From the NCBI GenBank assembly GCA_036752345.1, contig DAIOSV010000003.1:25139-89138 (forward strand): a stretch of 64,000 bases of DNA. Reading direction: 5' to 3'. A model generated the notes under the pieces. The model ran no database searches, was not told where the DNA came from, and saw nothing but the letters and a program-made list of their open reading frames with translations. The DNA comes from UBA1715 sp036752345 (GTDB lineage Bacteria; Bacteroidota; Bacteroidia; Bacteroidales; UBA1715). The translations under genes and the position numbers were made by a program. Numbering within the stretch: position 1 is the first letter of the stretch; each line of letters begins with the position of its first letter. Shown here piece after piece: positions 51,197 to 59,365 of this stretch.

Positions 51197-52447
51197 ATGA
51201 CAAAACTTCTTTTACAATCGGTATTTTTTGAAAAACAAATGTGCGACATTCAAATAGAAGGAAACATTATTTCTTCTATAGAACCAACAAGCCCTAAAGC
51301 CGATTTTGATGGAGAAATTGTTGATTGCACTGGACTTGCCATTTTCCCTGCGTTTTACAATGCACATTGCCACGCTGCCATGACATTGCTTCGCGGATAT
51401 GCCGAAGACAAACCGCTATTTGAATGGCTGCAAAACTATGTGTGGCCAATAGAAGCAAAACTTAACGCCAAAGACATTGAAATAGGAAGCCGATTGGCGG
51501 TGTTGGAAATGATAAAATCCGGTTCGGTGTTTTTTGCCGACATGTATTATAAGCGCGAAGCAACCATGAAGGTAGTAGAAGAAATGGGTATTCGCGCCAC
51601 TATTGGCGTTACCATTTCAGACGCATTGACCTCGCCGGAAGACTTAGAAGAGAACTTTACGTTTCTCAAAAAGCACACCGGTGAATCCGAACGAGTTTCA
51701 TTGGCAGTAATGCCTCACTCGATATACACAGTAAGCGAAGCAGTTTTTGCACGAAGTGCTGCAATTGCAAAAGCGGAGAATTATATTCTTCACACACATT
51801 TGGCTGAAACGCAAAAAGAAATTGACGACTGCTATGCGCAACATCATTGTAGTCCGGTGGAATTATTGGAACAATATGGCGCGCTCAATTCGCAATTAAT
51901 TGCGGCGCACTGCCTCCATTTCAACGAAAACGACTATCGACTCTTTGCACAAGCAAGGGCAACGGCCGTAGTAAATCCGTGTTCTAATTTGAAACTACAA
52001 AGTGGCATTCCTCCTATTGCAAAACTCATACGAAACGGCATTCACGTAGCTTTAGGAACTGACGGAGCTTCGTCGAACAATAATCTTGATATGCAAGAAG
52101 AAATGAAAATGGCGGCTCTCATTTCTAAAACTGATATGAACGAAATGCCACTTTCAAGCAAAGAAATTCTCACAATGGCAACAGAATCGGGAGCAAAAGC
52201 CTACAGACTTAACGCCGGAAAAATTGCGGTGGGCTCTCTTGCCGACTGCATTTTAGTTAACTTGAATGATGAACGCATGACGCCATGCCACGATATTGCA
52301 AGCAATTGGATATATGCCGCAAACTCATCTGCAATAGACTCAGTAATCTGTAATGGAAAATTTGTAATGCGCAACCGCCACGTTGACGGCGAGGAAGACA
52401 TTGTTCGAGAAGCAAATGCGTGCGTACAAGACTTACTTTTACGATAA
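51197..52447 (+). CDS. mtaD: 5'-methylthioadenosine/S-adenosylhomocysteine deaminase (amidohydrolase)
   Basis: Amidohydrolase of the ATZ/TRZ/MtaD group, 416 residues from ATG 51197. Metal ligands: NAHCHAAM (HxH), HTHLAET, AHCLHF and LGTDGASSNN (Asp). The segments LLRGYAEDKPLFEWL and the C-terminal GSLADCILVNL are typical. Deaminates MTA or SAH to the inosyl forms in many bacteria; related enzymes act on other aminohydrolase substrates, so specificity is inferred. Followed by a strong terminator. Confidence 0.85.
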   Translation: MTKLLLQSVFFEKQMCDIQIEGNIISSIEPTSPKADFDGEIVDCTGLAIFPAFYNAHCHAAMTLLRGYAEDKPLFEWLQNYVWPIEAKLNAKDIEIGSRLAVLEMIKSGSVFFADMYYKREATMKVVEEMGIRATIGVTISDALTSPEDLEENFTFLKKHTGESERVSLAVMPHSIYTVSEAVFARSAAIAKAENYILHTHLAETQKEIDDCYAQHHCSPVELLEQYGALNSQLIAAHCLHFNENDYRLFAQARATAVVNPCSNLKLQSGIPPIAKLIRNGIHVALGTDGASSNNNLDMQEEMKMAALISKTDMNEMPLSSKEILTMATESGAKAYRLNAGKIAVGSLADCILVNLNDERMTPCHDIASNWIYAANSSAIDSVICNGKFVMRNRHVDGEEDIVREANACVQDLLLR

Positions 52448-52450
52448 AAT

Positions 52451-52482
52451 AATAAAGGCTACCCATTTGGATAGCCTTTATT
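52451..52482. terminator. Bidirectional terminator after mtaD
   Basis: Perfect 11-bp stem AATAAAGGCTA / TAGCCTTTATT with a 10-nt loop. Its arms share AATAAAGGCT with the terminator at 12569-12603. It also serves the converging porin gene. Confidence 0.85.
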
Positions 52483-52504
52483 TATATTGATTGTATTAGT
52501 TCTA

Positions 52505-52874
52505 CTATAACTTGTATATAAAACCAATTGTAAGTCCACCTACGTTAAGAAGATTGTTGCTATTTCCTGCGAAATTGAAACGATTTGACTTATCAGTTGA
52601 TGTAACATTACCTGATTCTTCTTTAATTGATTGATGTGAGAAACCAAAGCTAAATACATTCAAGCCTGCTTCTAAATCAATGTTTTCAGTTAAAGAATAT
52701 GCANNNNNNNNNNNNNNNNNNNNNNNNNNNNNNNNNNNNNNNNNNNNNNNNNNNNNNNNNNNNNNNNNNNNNNNNNNNNNNNNNNNNNNNNNNNNNNNNN
52801 NNNAAGAATAATTGTGCATTTGCTGTCATAGCGAATGCTACCAATGCTACTGCTGAAATTAATACTTTTTTCAT
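52505..52874 (-). CDS. Porin-like outer-membrane protein, middle lost in scaffold gap
   Basis: The start at 52874 gives a signal peptide ending MTANAQ (Gln at +1). After 100 N (52704-52803) the last ~65 residues continue: AYSLTENIDLEAGLNVFSFGFSH and a final strand GLTIGFIYKL typical of an outer-membrane beta-barrel. The two halves are in different frames across 100 N, so the true missing length must be a multiple of three and not 100. Only about 88 residues are visible; similar proteins have about 160-230. Role unknown. Confidence 0.75.
52704..52803. other. Scaffold gap (100 N) inside the porin-like gene
   Basis: Exactly 100 N with unrelated flanks. The frame change across it shows that its length is a placeholder. 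Confidence 0.95.
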
Positions 52875-52903
52875 TTTGTTTAATTTTTTGGTTTAACTAG
52901 TCG

Positions 52904-52932
52904 CAAATATATACTTTTTACGATAACACAAA
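52904..52932 (-). promoter_or_regulatory. Promoter of the porin-like gene
   Basis: On the minus strand TTTG (52932-52929), 17 nt, TATATTTG (52911-52904), 29 nt before the ATG. The spacer is slightly short. Confidence 0.6.
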
Positions 52933-52936
52933 ATTT

Positions 52937-53137
52937 TTATTCTGTTTTTTTATCAATAGACTTCTTAATTGTGTCATCTACATCTTGTAATTTATTCTTA
53001 CACATATCTATGAGATCCCACGCTTTTTTTACCTCAGATGTTAAATCATCTATCTTACAATCGCCTGATTCTATGCGTTTTGCGATTTCCTCAAGCTCTT
53101 GCATTGCTTTTTCGTACGAAAACTTTTTCCCTTCCAT
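52937..53137 (-). CDS. xseB: Exodeoxyribonuclease VII small subunit
   Basis: 66 residues from ATG 53137 (MEGKKFSYEKAMQELEEI); a GTG at 53155 inside the end of miaB is a less likely start. XseB signatures: the F-x-YEKAMQELEEIAKRIESGD start and a following helix KAWDLIDMCKNKLQDVDDTI, forming an antiparallel coiled coil that multimerises on XseA. xseA is not adjacent. It lies 11 nt after miaB and is probably co-transcribed. Confidence 0.88.
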   Translation of the reverse strand: MEGKKFSYEKAMQELEEIAKRIESGDCKIDDLTSEVKKAWDLIDMCKNKLQDVDDTIKKSIDKKTE

Positions 53138-53148
53138 ATTGTTGTTTT

Positions 53149-54474
53149 TTAACACGTTACTATCACTCCTTTTAATGTAGCCGACGTAGACGATTGTATT
53201 TTAACACGAACTATTTGTCCCAACACTACATTGGTTGCCGAAAATACCACCGTTTTGTTCTGCGACGTACGTCCACGCCACTCTCCGTCGTTCTTTTTGG
53301 CACTGCCATCAATCAGCACATCAAAGATTTTGCCTTCGTCCTCGGCATTTCTTGTGCGTGATAATTCATTCTGCAACGCAATAATTTCGTTTAGTCGTTT
53401 TACTTTTACCTCTTCTGGAACATTGTCAGGCATGCGTTTTGAAGCGACAGTACCTTCGCGCTCTGAATATTTAAACATAAAAGAAGTGTCGTAACCAACC
53501 TCGCGCATGAGCGAAAGTGTTTCTTCTTGTTCGGCATCAGTTTCGTCAGAAAAACCGCACATAATGTCGGTGGTGATTGATGCTTCAGGCAAAATTCGAC
53601 GAATAGCAGCCACTCTTTCCAAATACCATTCACGGGTATAACGACGATTCATGCGCTCCAACACCGTTGTACTACCACTCTGCACGGGCAAATGAATCCA
53701 TTTTGCAATGTTGTCATATTTTGCCATTACATATAATAATGAATCGTCCATATCTTTGGGATGCGAAGTAGTAAAACGAATACGCATTTGAGGCACCGCC
53801 AATGCTACTTTTTCCATCAATTGCGGGAACGAAACCGTTTCACCATCTTTTTCAAAAGAATAGGAATTCACATTTTGTCCCAATAAGGTAACTTCTTTGT
53901 AACCTTGTTGTTGCAATTTGAGCACTTCCGACAATATAGAATCAACATCACGACTGCGCTCACGACCACGAGTATATGGCACTATGCAATATGAGCAAAA
54001 ATTGTTGCATCCACGCATAATAGACACAAACGCCGAAATGCCTTTGTCATCGTAGCGATACGGGTAAATTCCCGAATAGGTTTCGGTGAGCGACAATTCC
54101 ACATTCATTGCTTGACGTTTTTCGTGCGCTTCGGCAAGTAGTTGAGGCAAAGAACGATACGAATCAGGACCGGCAACAATGTCTACCAATCCTTTTTTCT
54201 CAAACAAACGATCTTTTAAGCGTTCGGCCATACAGCCTATCACTCCAAACAACAATGACTCATTTCCTGTTTTGAGTTTCTTCAATTCATTCAAACGTTG
54301 TACAATCTTATTTTCAGCATGTTCGCGAATAGAACAGGTGTTGAGCAAAATCACATCTGCTTGATTTATATCTTTGGTATATTCGTATCCATCGTTTTTA
54401 AGTATAGACGCAACCACTTCACTATCAGCCACATTCATTTGGCAGCCGTAGGTTTCTATATGTATTTTTTTCAT
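53149..54474 (-). CDS. miaB: tRNA-2-methylthio-N6-dimethylallyladenosine synthase MiaB
   Basis: Radical-SAM methylthiotransferase that modifies i6A37 of tRNAs. 441 residues. The N-terminal UPF0004 domain has cluster ligands Cys11 (YGCQMN), Cys47 (NTCSIRE) and Cys81 (GCMAERL). The radical-SAM cluster Cys156, Cys160 and Cys163 lies in MRGCNNFCSYCIVPYTRGRE. The C-terminal ~65 residues are the TRAM RNA-binding domain. The ERS and GQNVNSY segments favour MiaB over RimO or MtaB. Confidence 0.95.
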   Translation of the reverse strand: MKKIHIETYGCQMNVADSEVVASILKNDGYEYTKDINQADVILLNTCSIREHAENKIVQRLNELKKLKTGNESLLFGVIGCMAERLKDRLFEKKGLVDIVAGPDSYRSLPQLLAEAHEKRQAMNVELSLTETYSGIYPYRYDDKGISAFVSIMRGCNNFCSYCIVPYTRGRERSRDVDSILSEVLKLQQQGYKEVTLLGQNVNSYSFEKDGETVSFPQLMEKVALAVPQMRIRFTTSHPKDMDDSLLYVMAKYDNIAKWIHLPVQSGSTTVLERMNRRYTREWYLERVAAIRRILPEASITTDIMCGFSDETDAEQEETLSLMREVGYDTSFMFKYSEREGTVASKRMPDNVPEEVKVKRLNEIIALQNELSRTRNAEDEGKIFDVLIDGSAKKNDGEWRGRTSQNKTVVFSATNVVLGQIVRVKIQSSTSATLKGVIVTC

Positions 54475-54549
54475 AATTATTTATCTCTCAATTTACTCGG
54501 TACCATTAGGAGAACCCTCTGGTAAAACTTCCAAGAATTCAACATTCTT

Positions 54550-55974
54550 TTATTCTCCAATTTTGTCGAACCAGAAGCAAGATGTAGGCATATTTTCTTC
54601 ATTACGCAACGAAGGCTGTGCCGTATTTTTCCATGCATAGCGCACCTGCTTTGGTTCTTTTACTTTAGAGACCAATTTTATTTCTTTTCCATTATTTACA
54701 ATCTCTGCTTTTGCAGGATAAAATACGCCATCGGCCCCGGCAAGTTCAAAGCCGTCAATTTTCTTTGTCGTGGAATGTAATGTAACGGCATTATTAAATG
54801 AAACGAAAACCTCGCTCGTTTTGTTGGCATTGTATCGAGCGCTATACGCATCTGGTCCGAACAACATATTAGGTTTTAAATTTGTCCATTTTTGATATGT
54901 CAAAGCCAACGCTAAATTTGCAAAACGTTGTCCGGCAGTTTGTTTGTCTTGCGGATGAATATTCGTTACATCACCAACAAAATCATTAGTTACAATCATT
55001 TTCACATTATCCATCTTCTTTGCAACTTTTGCCTGATTGTATTGAATAGTCGGACATTGTCCTTCAACGCCATACGTAAACGGCGCAATTTGAGCGATAT
55101 AGAACGGGAACTCTTCTCCCCACAATTTTCTCCAAACCGTAATGAGATTTTCCAACAACTTGTCGTATCCTTCACAGTTTTCGACATTCGCTTCACCTTG
55201 ATACCAAAGCACACCTTTTATTTTGAAATTGGTGATAGGAGCAATCATAGAATTATATAAATACCCCGGCTCACGCGGAGACCACGGCATTGGTGTGATT
55301 TTTTTAGAAAGAGCCAATAGTTCAGGATTAGAATTAATCGTTTCCGCCGGAACCCACGTTTCTATAGGAGAACCTCCTACACTACTATTTATAATCCCAA
55401 TTGGCACGTTGAGTTGCTTTTGCAAATCGCGCGCAAAGAAATAGCCTATGGCACTAAAATCTATCATAGTTTCAGGACTACAAACTGTCCATTCGCCATA
55501 GAAATCATCTTGCGGTGCCACCGATTTACGCGCTACCGCTTGGAAGAATCGAATATTAGGATAGTTTGCGGCAGCTATTTCCTGGTCTTTATTTACAATA
55601 CCTAAGCGTGGAGACCACTCCATGTTTGACTGCCCGGAGCAAAGCCACACCTCGCCTATTAGCACATTTTTCAAGACAATCTTGCGCCAGCCTTCTATGG
55701 TAATTTCATACGGAGTAAAACTGCCGGCAGGTGTTGGTATTTCTACCTCCCATACCATTTCACTTCTCGTTGAATAGGTGTATGTTGTAGTATCCCAACC
55801 AACTTTCACCTTTATGTTTTCATACGGTTTGGCCCAACCCCAGATTTTCACCGTAGAATTTTGTTGAAATACCATATTGTCACCAAAAATCGACGGCAAT
55901 GTAACTAACGCGTAACTAGCAGAAAATAAGGACATTAAAACTGTTGTTACTAAAGTGATTTTAAAAAGTCTCAT
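54550..55974 (-). CDS. Exported sialate O-acetylesterase (SASA family)
   Basis: Removes O-acetyl groups from sialic acids or related sugars. 474 residues from MRLFKITLVTT at 55974; signal peptide to about residue 22. An N-terminal beta-sandwich (25-100) is followed by the SGNH hydrolase core: LCSGQSNMEW with Ser116, SSVGGSPIETW, WYQGEANVEN, and the Asp-x-x-His-like NIHPQDK. The C-terminal beta-domain ends SCFWFDKIGE. Periplasmic or surface; may take part in host glycan use, but no polysaccharide locus surrounds it. Confidence 0.88.
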   Translation of the reverse strand: MRLFKITLVTTVLMSLFSASYALVTLPSIFGDNMVFQQNSTVKIWGWAKPYENIKVKVGWDTTTYTYSTRSEMVWEVEIPTPAGSFTPYEITIEGWRKIVLKNVLIGEVWLCSGQSNMEWSPRLGIVNKDQEIAAANYPNIRFFQAVARKSVAPQDDFYGEWTVCSPETMIDFSAIGYFFARDLQKQLNVPIGIINSSVGGSPIETWVPAETINSNPELLALSKKITPMPWSPREPGYLYNSMIAPITNFKIKGVLWYQGEANVENCEGYDKLLENLITVWRKLWGEEFPFYIAQIAPFTYGVEGQCPTIQYNQAKVAKKMDNVKMIVTNDFVGDVTNIHPQDKQTAGQRFANLALALTYQKWTNLKPNMLFGPDAYSARYNANKTSEVFVSFNNAVTLHSTTKKIDGFELAGADGVFYPAKAEIVNNGKEIKLVSKVKEPKQVRYAWKNTAQPSLRNEENMPTSCFWFDKIGE

Positions 55975-56001
55975 CGTTAAGAAATTCTTAAATTTAATAT
56001 G

Positions 56002-56031
56002 CAAAAATACACCAATTACAATTTTCTGCAA
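56002..56031 (-). promoter_or_regulatory. Promoter of the sialate O-acetylesterase gene
   Basis: On the minus strand TTG (56031-56029), 19 nt, TATTTTTG (56009-56002), 28 nt before the ATG. Confidence 0.6.
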
Positions 56032-56058
56032 CCATAGATTTTCATATACCTATTATAA

Positions 56059-56076
56059 ATTTGTATTGTTACAAAT
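56059..56076. promoter_or_regulatory. Inverted repeat ATTTGTA-N4-TACAAAT between divergent genes
   Basis: Perfect 7-bp half-sites separated by TTGT, in the 152-nt divergent spacer and just outside both predicted promoters. Size and symmetry suit a dimeric regulator, but no regulator gene is nearby. Confidence 0.35.
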
Positions 56077-56097
56077 CCTTAAATTTGCATAATTTCA

Positions 56098-56105
56098 TAC
56101 CTTTG
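56098..56105 (+). promoter_or_regulatory. -7 box TACCTTTG for the kinase-RapZ-SpoIID operon
   Basis: Matches TAnnTTTG, 21 nt before ATG 56127. Confidence 0.5.
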
Positions 56106-56126
56106 CAATAGTTTAGAGTCAAAAAG

Positions 56127-57134
56127 ATGGACAATTCGGAAATTCTACAACACATAACTGATTTATTTTATTTTCGTTTTTCGGAAAAAATATCAGACAT
56201 AGAACTTTTGCCGGGAGCCGGTTCATCGCGTGGCTATTACCGCATACACTCCGAACTGCCGTACGACGTGATGGCGTGTGCCGGAACAAATATTGAAGAA
56301 AACAAAACTTTCATTTACTTCAGTTCTCGCCTACATAAAGCAGGCATTAACGTTCCGGAGGTTTTGGGCAACTATAAAAATGAAATATATCTTTCCACCG
56401 ATTTAGGCAAAACCGACGTATTGCACGCAAAAGAAGGGCTCTCACAACAAGAAACAACAGAACTCTACAAACGAATTCTTCAAGACCTTATACAAATTCA
56501 AATAAAAGGTGGAAAAATTATTGATTTCTCACAATCATTTGTTCGTCCCGAATTTGACCGCACAGCAATGCTTTGGGATTTGTATTATTTTAAATATTAT
56601 TATTTGAAAATCAATGGGTTAGAATTCAACGAACAGAAATTGGAAGTTGATTACAATCGCCTACTCGATTTTCTAGAAACAGCCGACAGGTCCTATTTTA
56701 TGTATCGAGATTTCCAAGCTCGAAATATCATGATTAACGACGGAAAGCTTGGTTACCTTGATTTTCAAGGCGGCATGAAAGGTCCTTTGCAATACGATGT
56801 GGTTTCTCTTTTGTATCAAGCTAAAGCGAACTTAGACGCCGAAACACGGGAAACGTTATTGAGTTTTTACATCTCAGAACTGAAAAAACACATCACCGTA
56901 GACGAACCAATTTTTCGAAAACAATTTCAAGCATTTGTGTTTATTCGAATATTACAAACACTTGGTGCATACGGTTTTAGAGGTTACATACAACATAAAG
57001 AACATTTTATACAAAGTATTCCTCTCGCATTGCAAAACGTGAAACAACATACTCCAATAATCAATGCGATTGTTCCCATGCCCTATTTATCATCGCTTAT
57101 AGAACAACTTACTGAATTAAAACCTGCGCCATGA
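56127..57134 (+). CDS. Aminoglycoside phosphotransferase-family kinase (AmgK-like sugar kinase?)
   Basis: 335 residues, APH kinase fold. Catalytic loop YRDFQARNIMI (Asp and Asn) and metal-binding YLDFQGGMKGPLQYDVVSLLYQA; LLPGAGSSRGYYRI is the nucleotide loop. This subgroup includes AmgK, which phosphorylates the anomeric position of MurNAc/GlcNAc in cell-wall recycling, but no MurU partner is adjacent. The stop overlaps the RapZ-type gene start (ATGA). In some Bacteroidota I recall these two domains as one polypeptide. A sugar substrate is inferred, and antibiotic resistance is unlikely. Confidence 0.8.
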   Translation: MDNSEILQHITDLFYFRFSEKISDIELLPGAGSSRGYYRIHSELPYDVMACAGTNIEENKTFIYFSSRLHKAGINVPEVLGNYKNEIYLSTDLGKTDVLHAKEGLSQQETTELYKRILQDLIQIQIKGGKIIDFSQSFVRPEFDRTAMLWDLYYFKYYYLKINGLEFNEQKLEVDYNRLLDFLETADRSYFMYRDFQARNIMINDGKLGYLDFQGGMKGPLQYDVVSLLYQAKANLDAETRETLLSFYISELKKHITVDEPIFRKQFQAFVFIRILQTLGAYGFRGYIQHKEHFIQSIPLALQNVKQHTPIINAIVPMPYLSSLIEQLTELKPAP

Positions 57135-57544
57135 CAGAATCAAATTTAACAGTAGAAATAACAAGTTTTTCCTTTAAAAAAGGATTGCCTAAAGACTCCA
57201 GCGGTAATGGTGGCGGGTTTATATTTGACTGTCGCGCGCTCCCAAATCCCGGACGCTACAAAGAATATCTTGACGTAAACGGAACACAACAACCTGTTAT
57301 TGAATTTTTCAAACCATACGAAGAATGTGACGAATTCGAAAAACACGCGCAAGCGCTTATTAGTCAAAGTATTACAAAATATCTAGAACGCGGATTCACA
57401 CATCTAATGATAAGTTTTGGTTGCACCGGCGGACAACATCGATCAGTTTACTTTGCAGAGCGAACCGCACAATTTGTGAAACAAAATTTCCCCGTAACAG
57501 TTGTAGTCAATCACCGAGAACAAAATATTCAGAAAGAATTGTAA
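57131..57544 (+). CDS. Stand-alone RapZ C-terminal-domain protein
   Basis: 137 residues matching only the C-terminal half of RapZ (YvcJ): SFSFKKGLP, GGFIFDCRALPNPGR, ISFGCTGGQHRSVYFAE and a terminal VVNHRE. The N-terminal P-loop ATPase half is absent. In E. coli the RapZ C-terminal domain binds glucosamine-6-phosphate and small RNAs that control GlmS. Fixed between a sugar-kinase-like gene (4-nt overlap) and a SpoIID-like gene (1-nt spacer), it may sense or handle an amino-sugar metabolite. Confidence 0.85.
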   Translation: MTESNLTVEITSFSFKKGLPKDSSGNGGGFIFDCRALPNPGRYKEYLDVNGTQQPVIEFFKPYEECDEFEKHAQALISQSITKYLERGFTHLMISFGCTGGQHRSVYFAERTAQFVKQNFPVTVVVNHREQNIQKEL

Positions 57545-57545
57545 G

Positions 57546-58694
57546 ATGAAACTCAAACTTGTCATTTTGTTTTTGCTCAGCACTTTAATCACTTTGGGGC
57601 AAAATATTAATGTCAGAATATTTTCTGACAACAAAATTGACAATTTTGTATTTTACGGTAAATCAGGCCGTTACGACTTCGTTTCGCATAACAATATTCT
57701 TTGTTCAATTGACGAAGGAGAATCAGTATCAATTACCAGACGAGGCCACAAAATACATATAACAACGGCACACGGATTTTATTCGGCCGACACGCTTCTT
57801 CTTATCCGTGGAGTGAGACAAGACAACATTTTCCAAATACGATTCAACTCCCATTATCCAAAAGCAAGAGAGTACGACAATGATTTGTATATAAAAGCCA
57901 CCAACAGCACACTCATGCTCATTAACGACGTGAATTTTGAAAAATACATAGCCGGTGTCGTAGAATCGGAAGGCGGAGCAAAAGCCGGCATTGAATATTA
58001 CAAAGCACAAGCCATTCTATGCCGCACCTATGCAGCAAAATTCTACAAACGACATTTACCAAACGGATACAATCTTTGCGATGCAGTACATTGTCAAGCC
58101 TACGTTGGCCGTTGCCGATACAGTAGCGAAATCATGGAAGCTATCAGTGCAACGCAAGGCTTGGTGTTGGTTGACGAAAATAAAAATTTAATAGAAGCCA
58201 CATTTTTTGCAAACTCCGGAGGAGAAACATGTAACAGTGAAGATGTTTGGAGTAAAAACATTCCCTATCTCCGTGGCAAACCAGATCCATATAGTGTAGG
58301 AAAAAATGGCTACGAATGGTGTAAAACAATTCCAAAACAAGATTGGGGAAATTATCTTCTTAAAAATGGGTATCCCGTTTCTGATTCTACTGATTTTTCA
58401 TTTGAACAAGATTCTCGAAAAAAATATTTAGCGACCGAATGCAACGATTCCATTATACCTCTCGCTATGATTAGAAGCGACTGGAAACTTCGTTCTACGT
58501 TTTTCTGCATTGATTCAAGAGAAAACGAAGTAGTTATATATGGCAAAGGCTTTGGTCACGGCGTTGGAATGTCACAAGAAGGAGCTATGGAAATGGCTCG
58601 TCAAGGGTTCAATTACAAAGACATACTAAACTTCTATTACACAAAGGTTTCTCTTATGAATATTTCAAACCTTAATTTTTTTCAAATAGAATAG
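57546..58694 (+). CDS. Exported SpoIID/LytB-domain protein
   Basis: 382 residues with a signal peptide ending ITLGQ (Gln at +1). The N-terminal beta region is followed by the SpoIID domain: NFEKYIAGVVESEGGAKAG, YYKAQAILCRTYAAKF, CDAVHCQAYVG, ATFFANSGGETC, and the C-terminal GFGHGVGMSQEGAMEMA. SpoIID cleaves denuded glycan strands of peptidoglycan in Bacillus; here a non-sporulating role in wall turnover is inferred. Third gene of the kinase-RapZ operon, which suggests that its products feed amino-sugar salvage. Confidence 0.88.
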   Translation: MKLKLVILFLLSTLITLGQNINVRIFSDNKIDNFVFYGKSGRYDFVSHNNILCSIDEGESVSITRRGHKIHITTAHGFYSADTLLLIRGVRQDNIFQIRFNSHYPKAREYDNDLYIKATNSTLMLINDVNFEKYIAGVVESEGGAKAGIEYYKAQAILCRTYAAKFYKRHLPNGYNLCDAVHCQAYVGRCRYSSEIMEAISATQGLVLVDENKNLIEATFFANSGGETCNSEDVWSKNIPYLRGKPDPYSVGKNGYEWCKTIPKQDWGNYLLKNGYPVSDSTDFSFEQDSRKKYLATECNDSIIPLAMIRSDWKLRSTFFCIDSRENEVVIYGKGFGHGVGMSQEGAMEMARQGFNYKDILNFYYTKVSLMNISNLNFFQIE

Positions 58695-58701
58695 AGTTTT
58701 G

Positions 58702-58709
58702 TACCTTTG
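58702..58709 (+). promoter_or_regulatory. -7 box TACCTTTG for the deoxynucleoside kinase gene
   Basis: Matches TAnnTTTG, 21 nt before ATG 58731. Confidence 0.5.
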
Positions 58710-58730
58710 TGAAATTTTAAAATTCTAAGT

Positions 58731-59363
58731 ATGCATATAGCAATTGCAGGTAATATTGGTGTAGGAAAGACCACTCTCGCCGGAATGTTAGCCAAACACT
58801 ACGGATGGGAAGCTAATTACGAAGAAGTTGATAATAATCCCTACTTGAATGATTTTTATAGAGATATGAAAGCATGGTCGTTTAACGTGCAGATTTCCTA
58901 TCTCCACAGCCGATTGCAGAAAATAATGAACATTCGGAACTCTGGGAAAGATGTTGTACAAGACCGCACAATCTACGAAGATGCCTATATTTTTGCCCCG
59001 AACTTACAAGCAATGAATCTTATGGCCACACGTGATTTTGAAACATATTTTTCGTTGTTTCGTCAAATAGAACAATTACTACAAGCCCCCGATTTGCTTA
59101 TATACATAAAAGCTTCGGTTCCGTCTTTAGTACGAAGAATTCAAACAAAAGGCCGCGAATATGAAAACACCATTCGTCTTGACTATTTAGAAAGCCTTAA
59201 TCGTCGCTACGAAACCTGGGTTAAATCATATGACTTGGGTAAAATACTCACTATCGACACAGATTCAATTAATTTCTTAGACAATCCTGAAGATTTTGAA
59301 AAAATAACAAATAAAATTGACGCAGAACTATTCGGTTTATTTAACAACGAACAATTAAAATAA
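58731..59363 (+). CDS. Deoxynucleoside kinase
   Basis: Phosphorylates salvaged deoxynucleosides to dNMPs. 210 residues. P-loop GNIGVGKTT (7-15), the catalytic Glu in EEVDNNPYL, the DRTIYEDAYIF block (the DRS-type motif) and a lid RRIQTKGREYE. It resembles the dAK/dGK-type bacterial kinases; base specificity cannot be told. Two nt before the Wzz-like gene, so the polysaccharide genes may be co-transcribed with it. Confidence 0.9.
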   Translation: MHIAIAGNIGVGKTTLAGMLAKHYGWEANYEEVDNNPYLNDFYRDMKAWSFNVQISYLHSRLQKIMNIRNSGKDVVQDRTIYEDAYIFAPNLQAMNLMATRDFETYFSLFRQIEQLLQAPDLLIYIKASVPSLVRRIQTKGREYENTIRLDYLESLNRRYETWVKSYDLGKILTIDTDSINFLDNPEDFEKITNKIDAELFGLFNNEQLK

Positions 59364-59365
59364 CT

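Noticed and set aside
56127..57134. Aminoglycoside resistance kinase
   Set aside because: The APH fold is shared by many sugar kinases; fixed coupling to RapZ-type and SpoIID genes argues for cell-wall metabolism.
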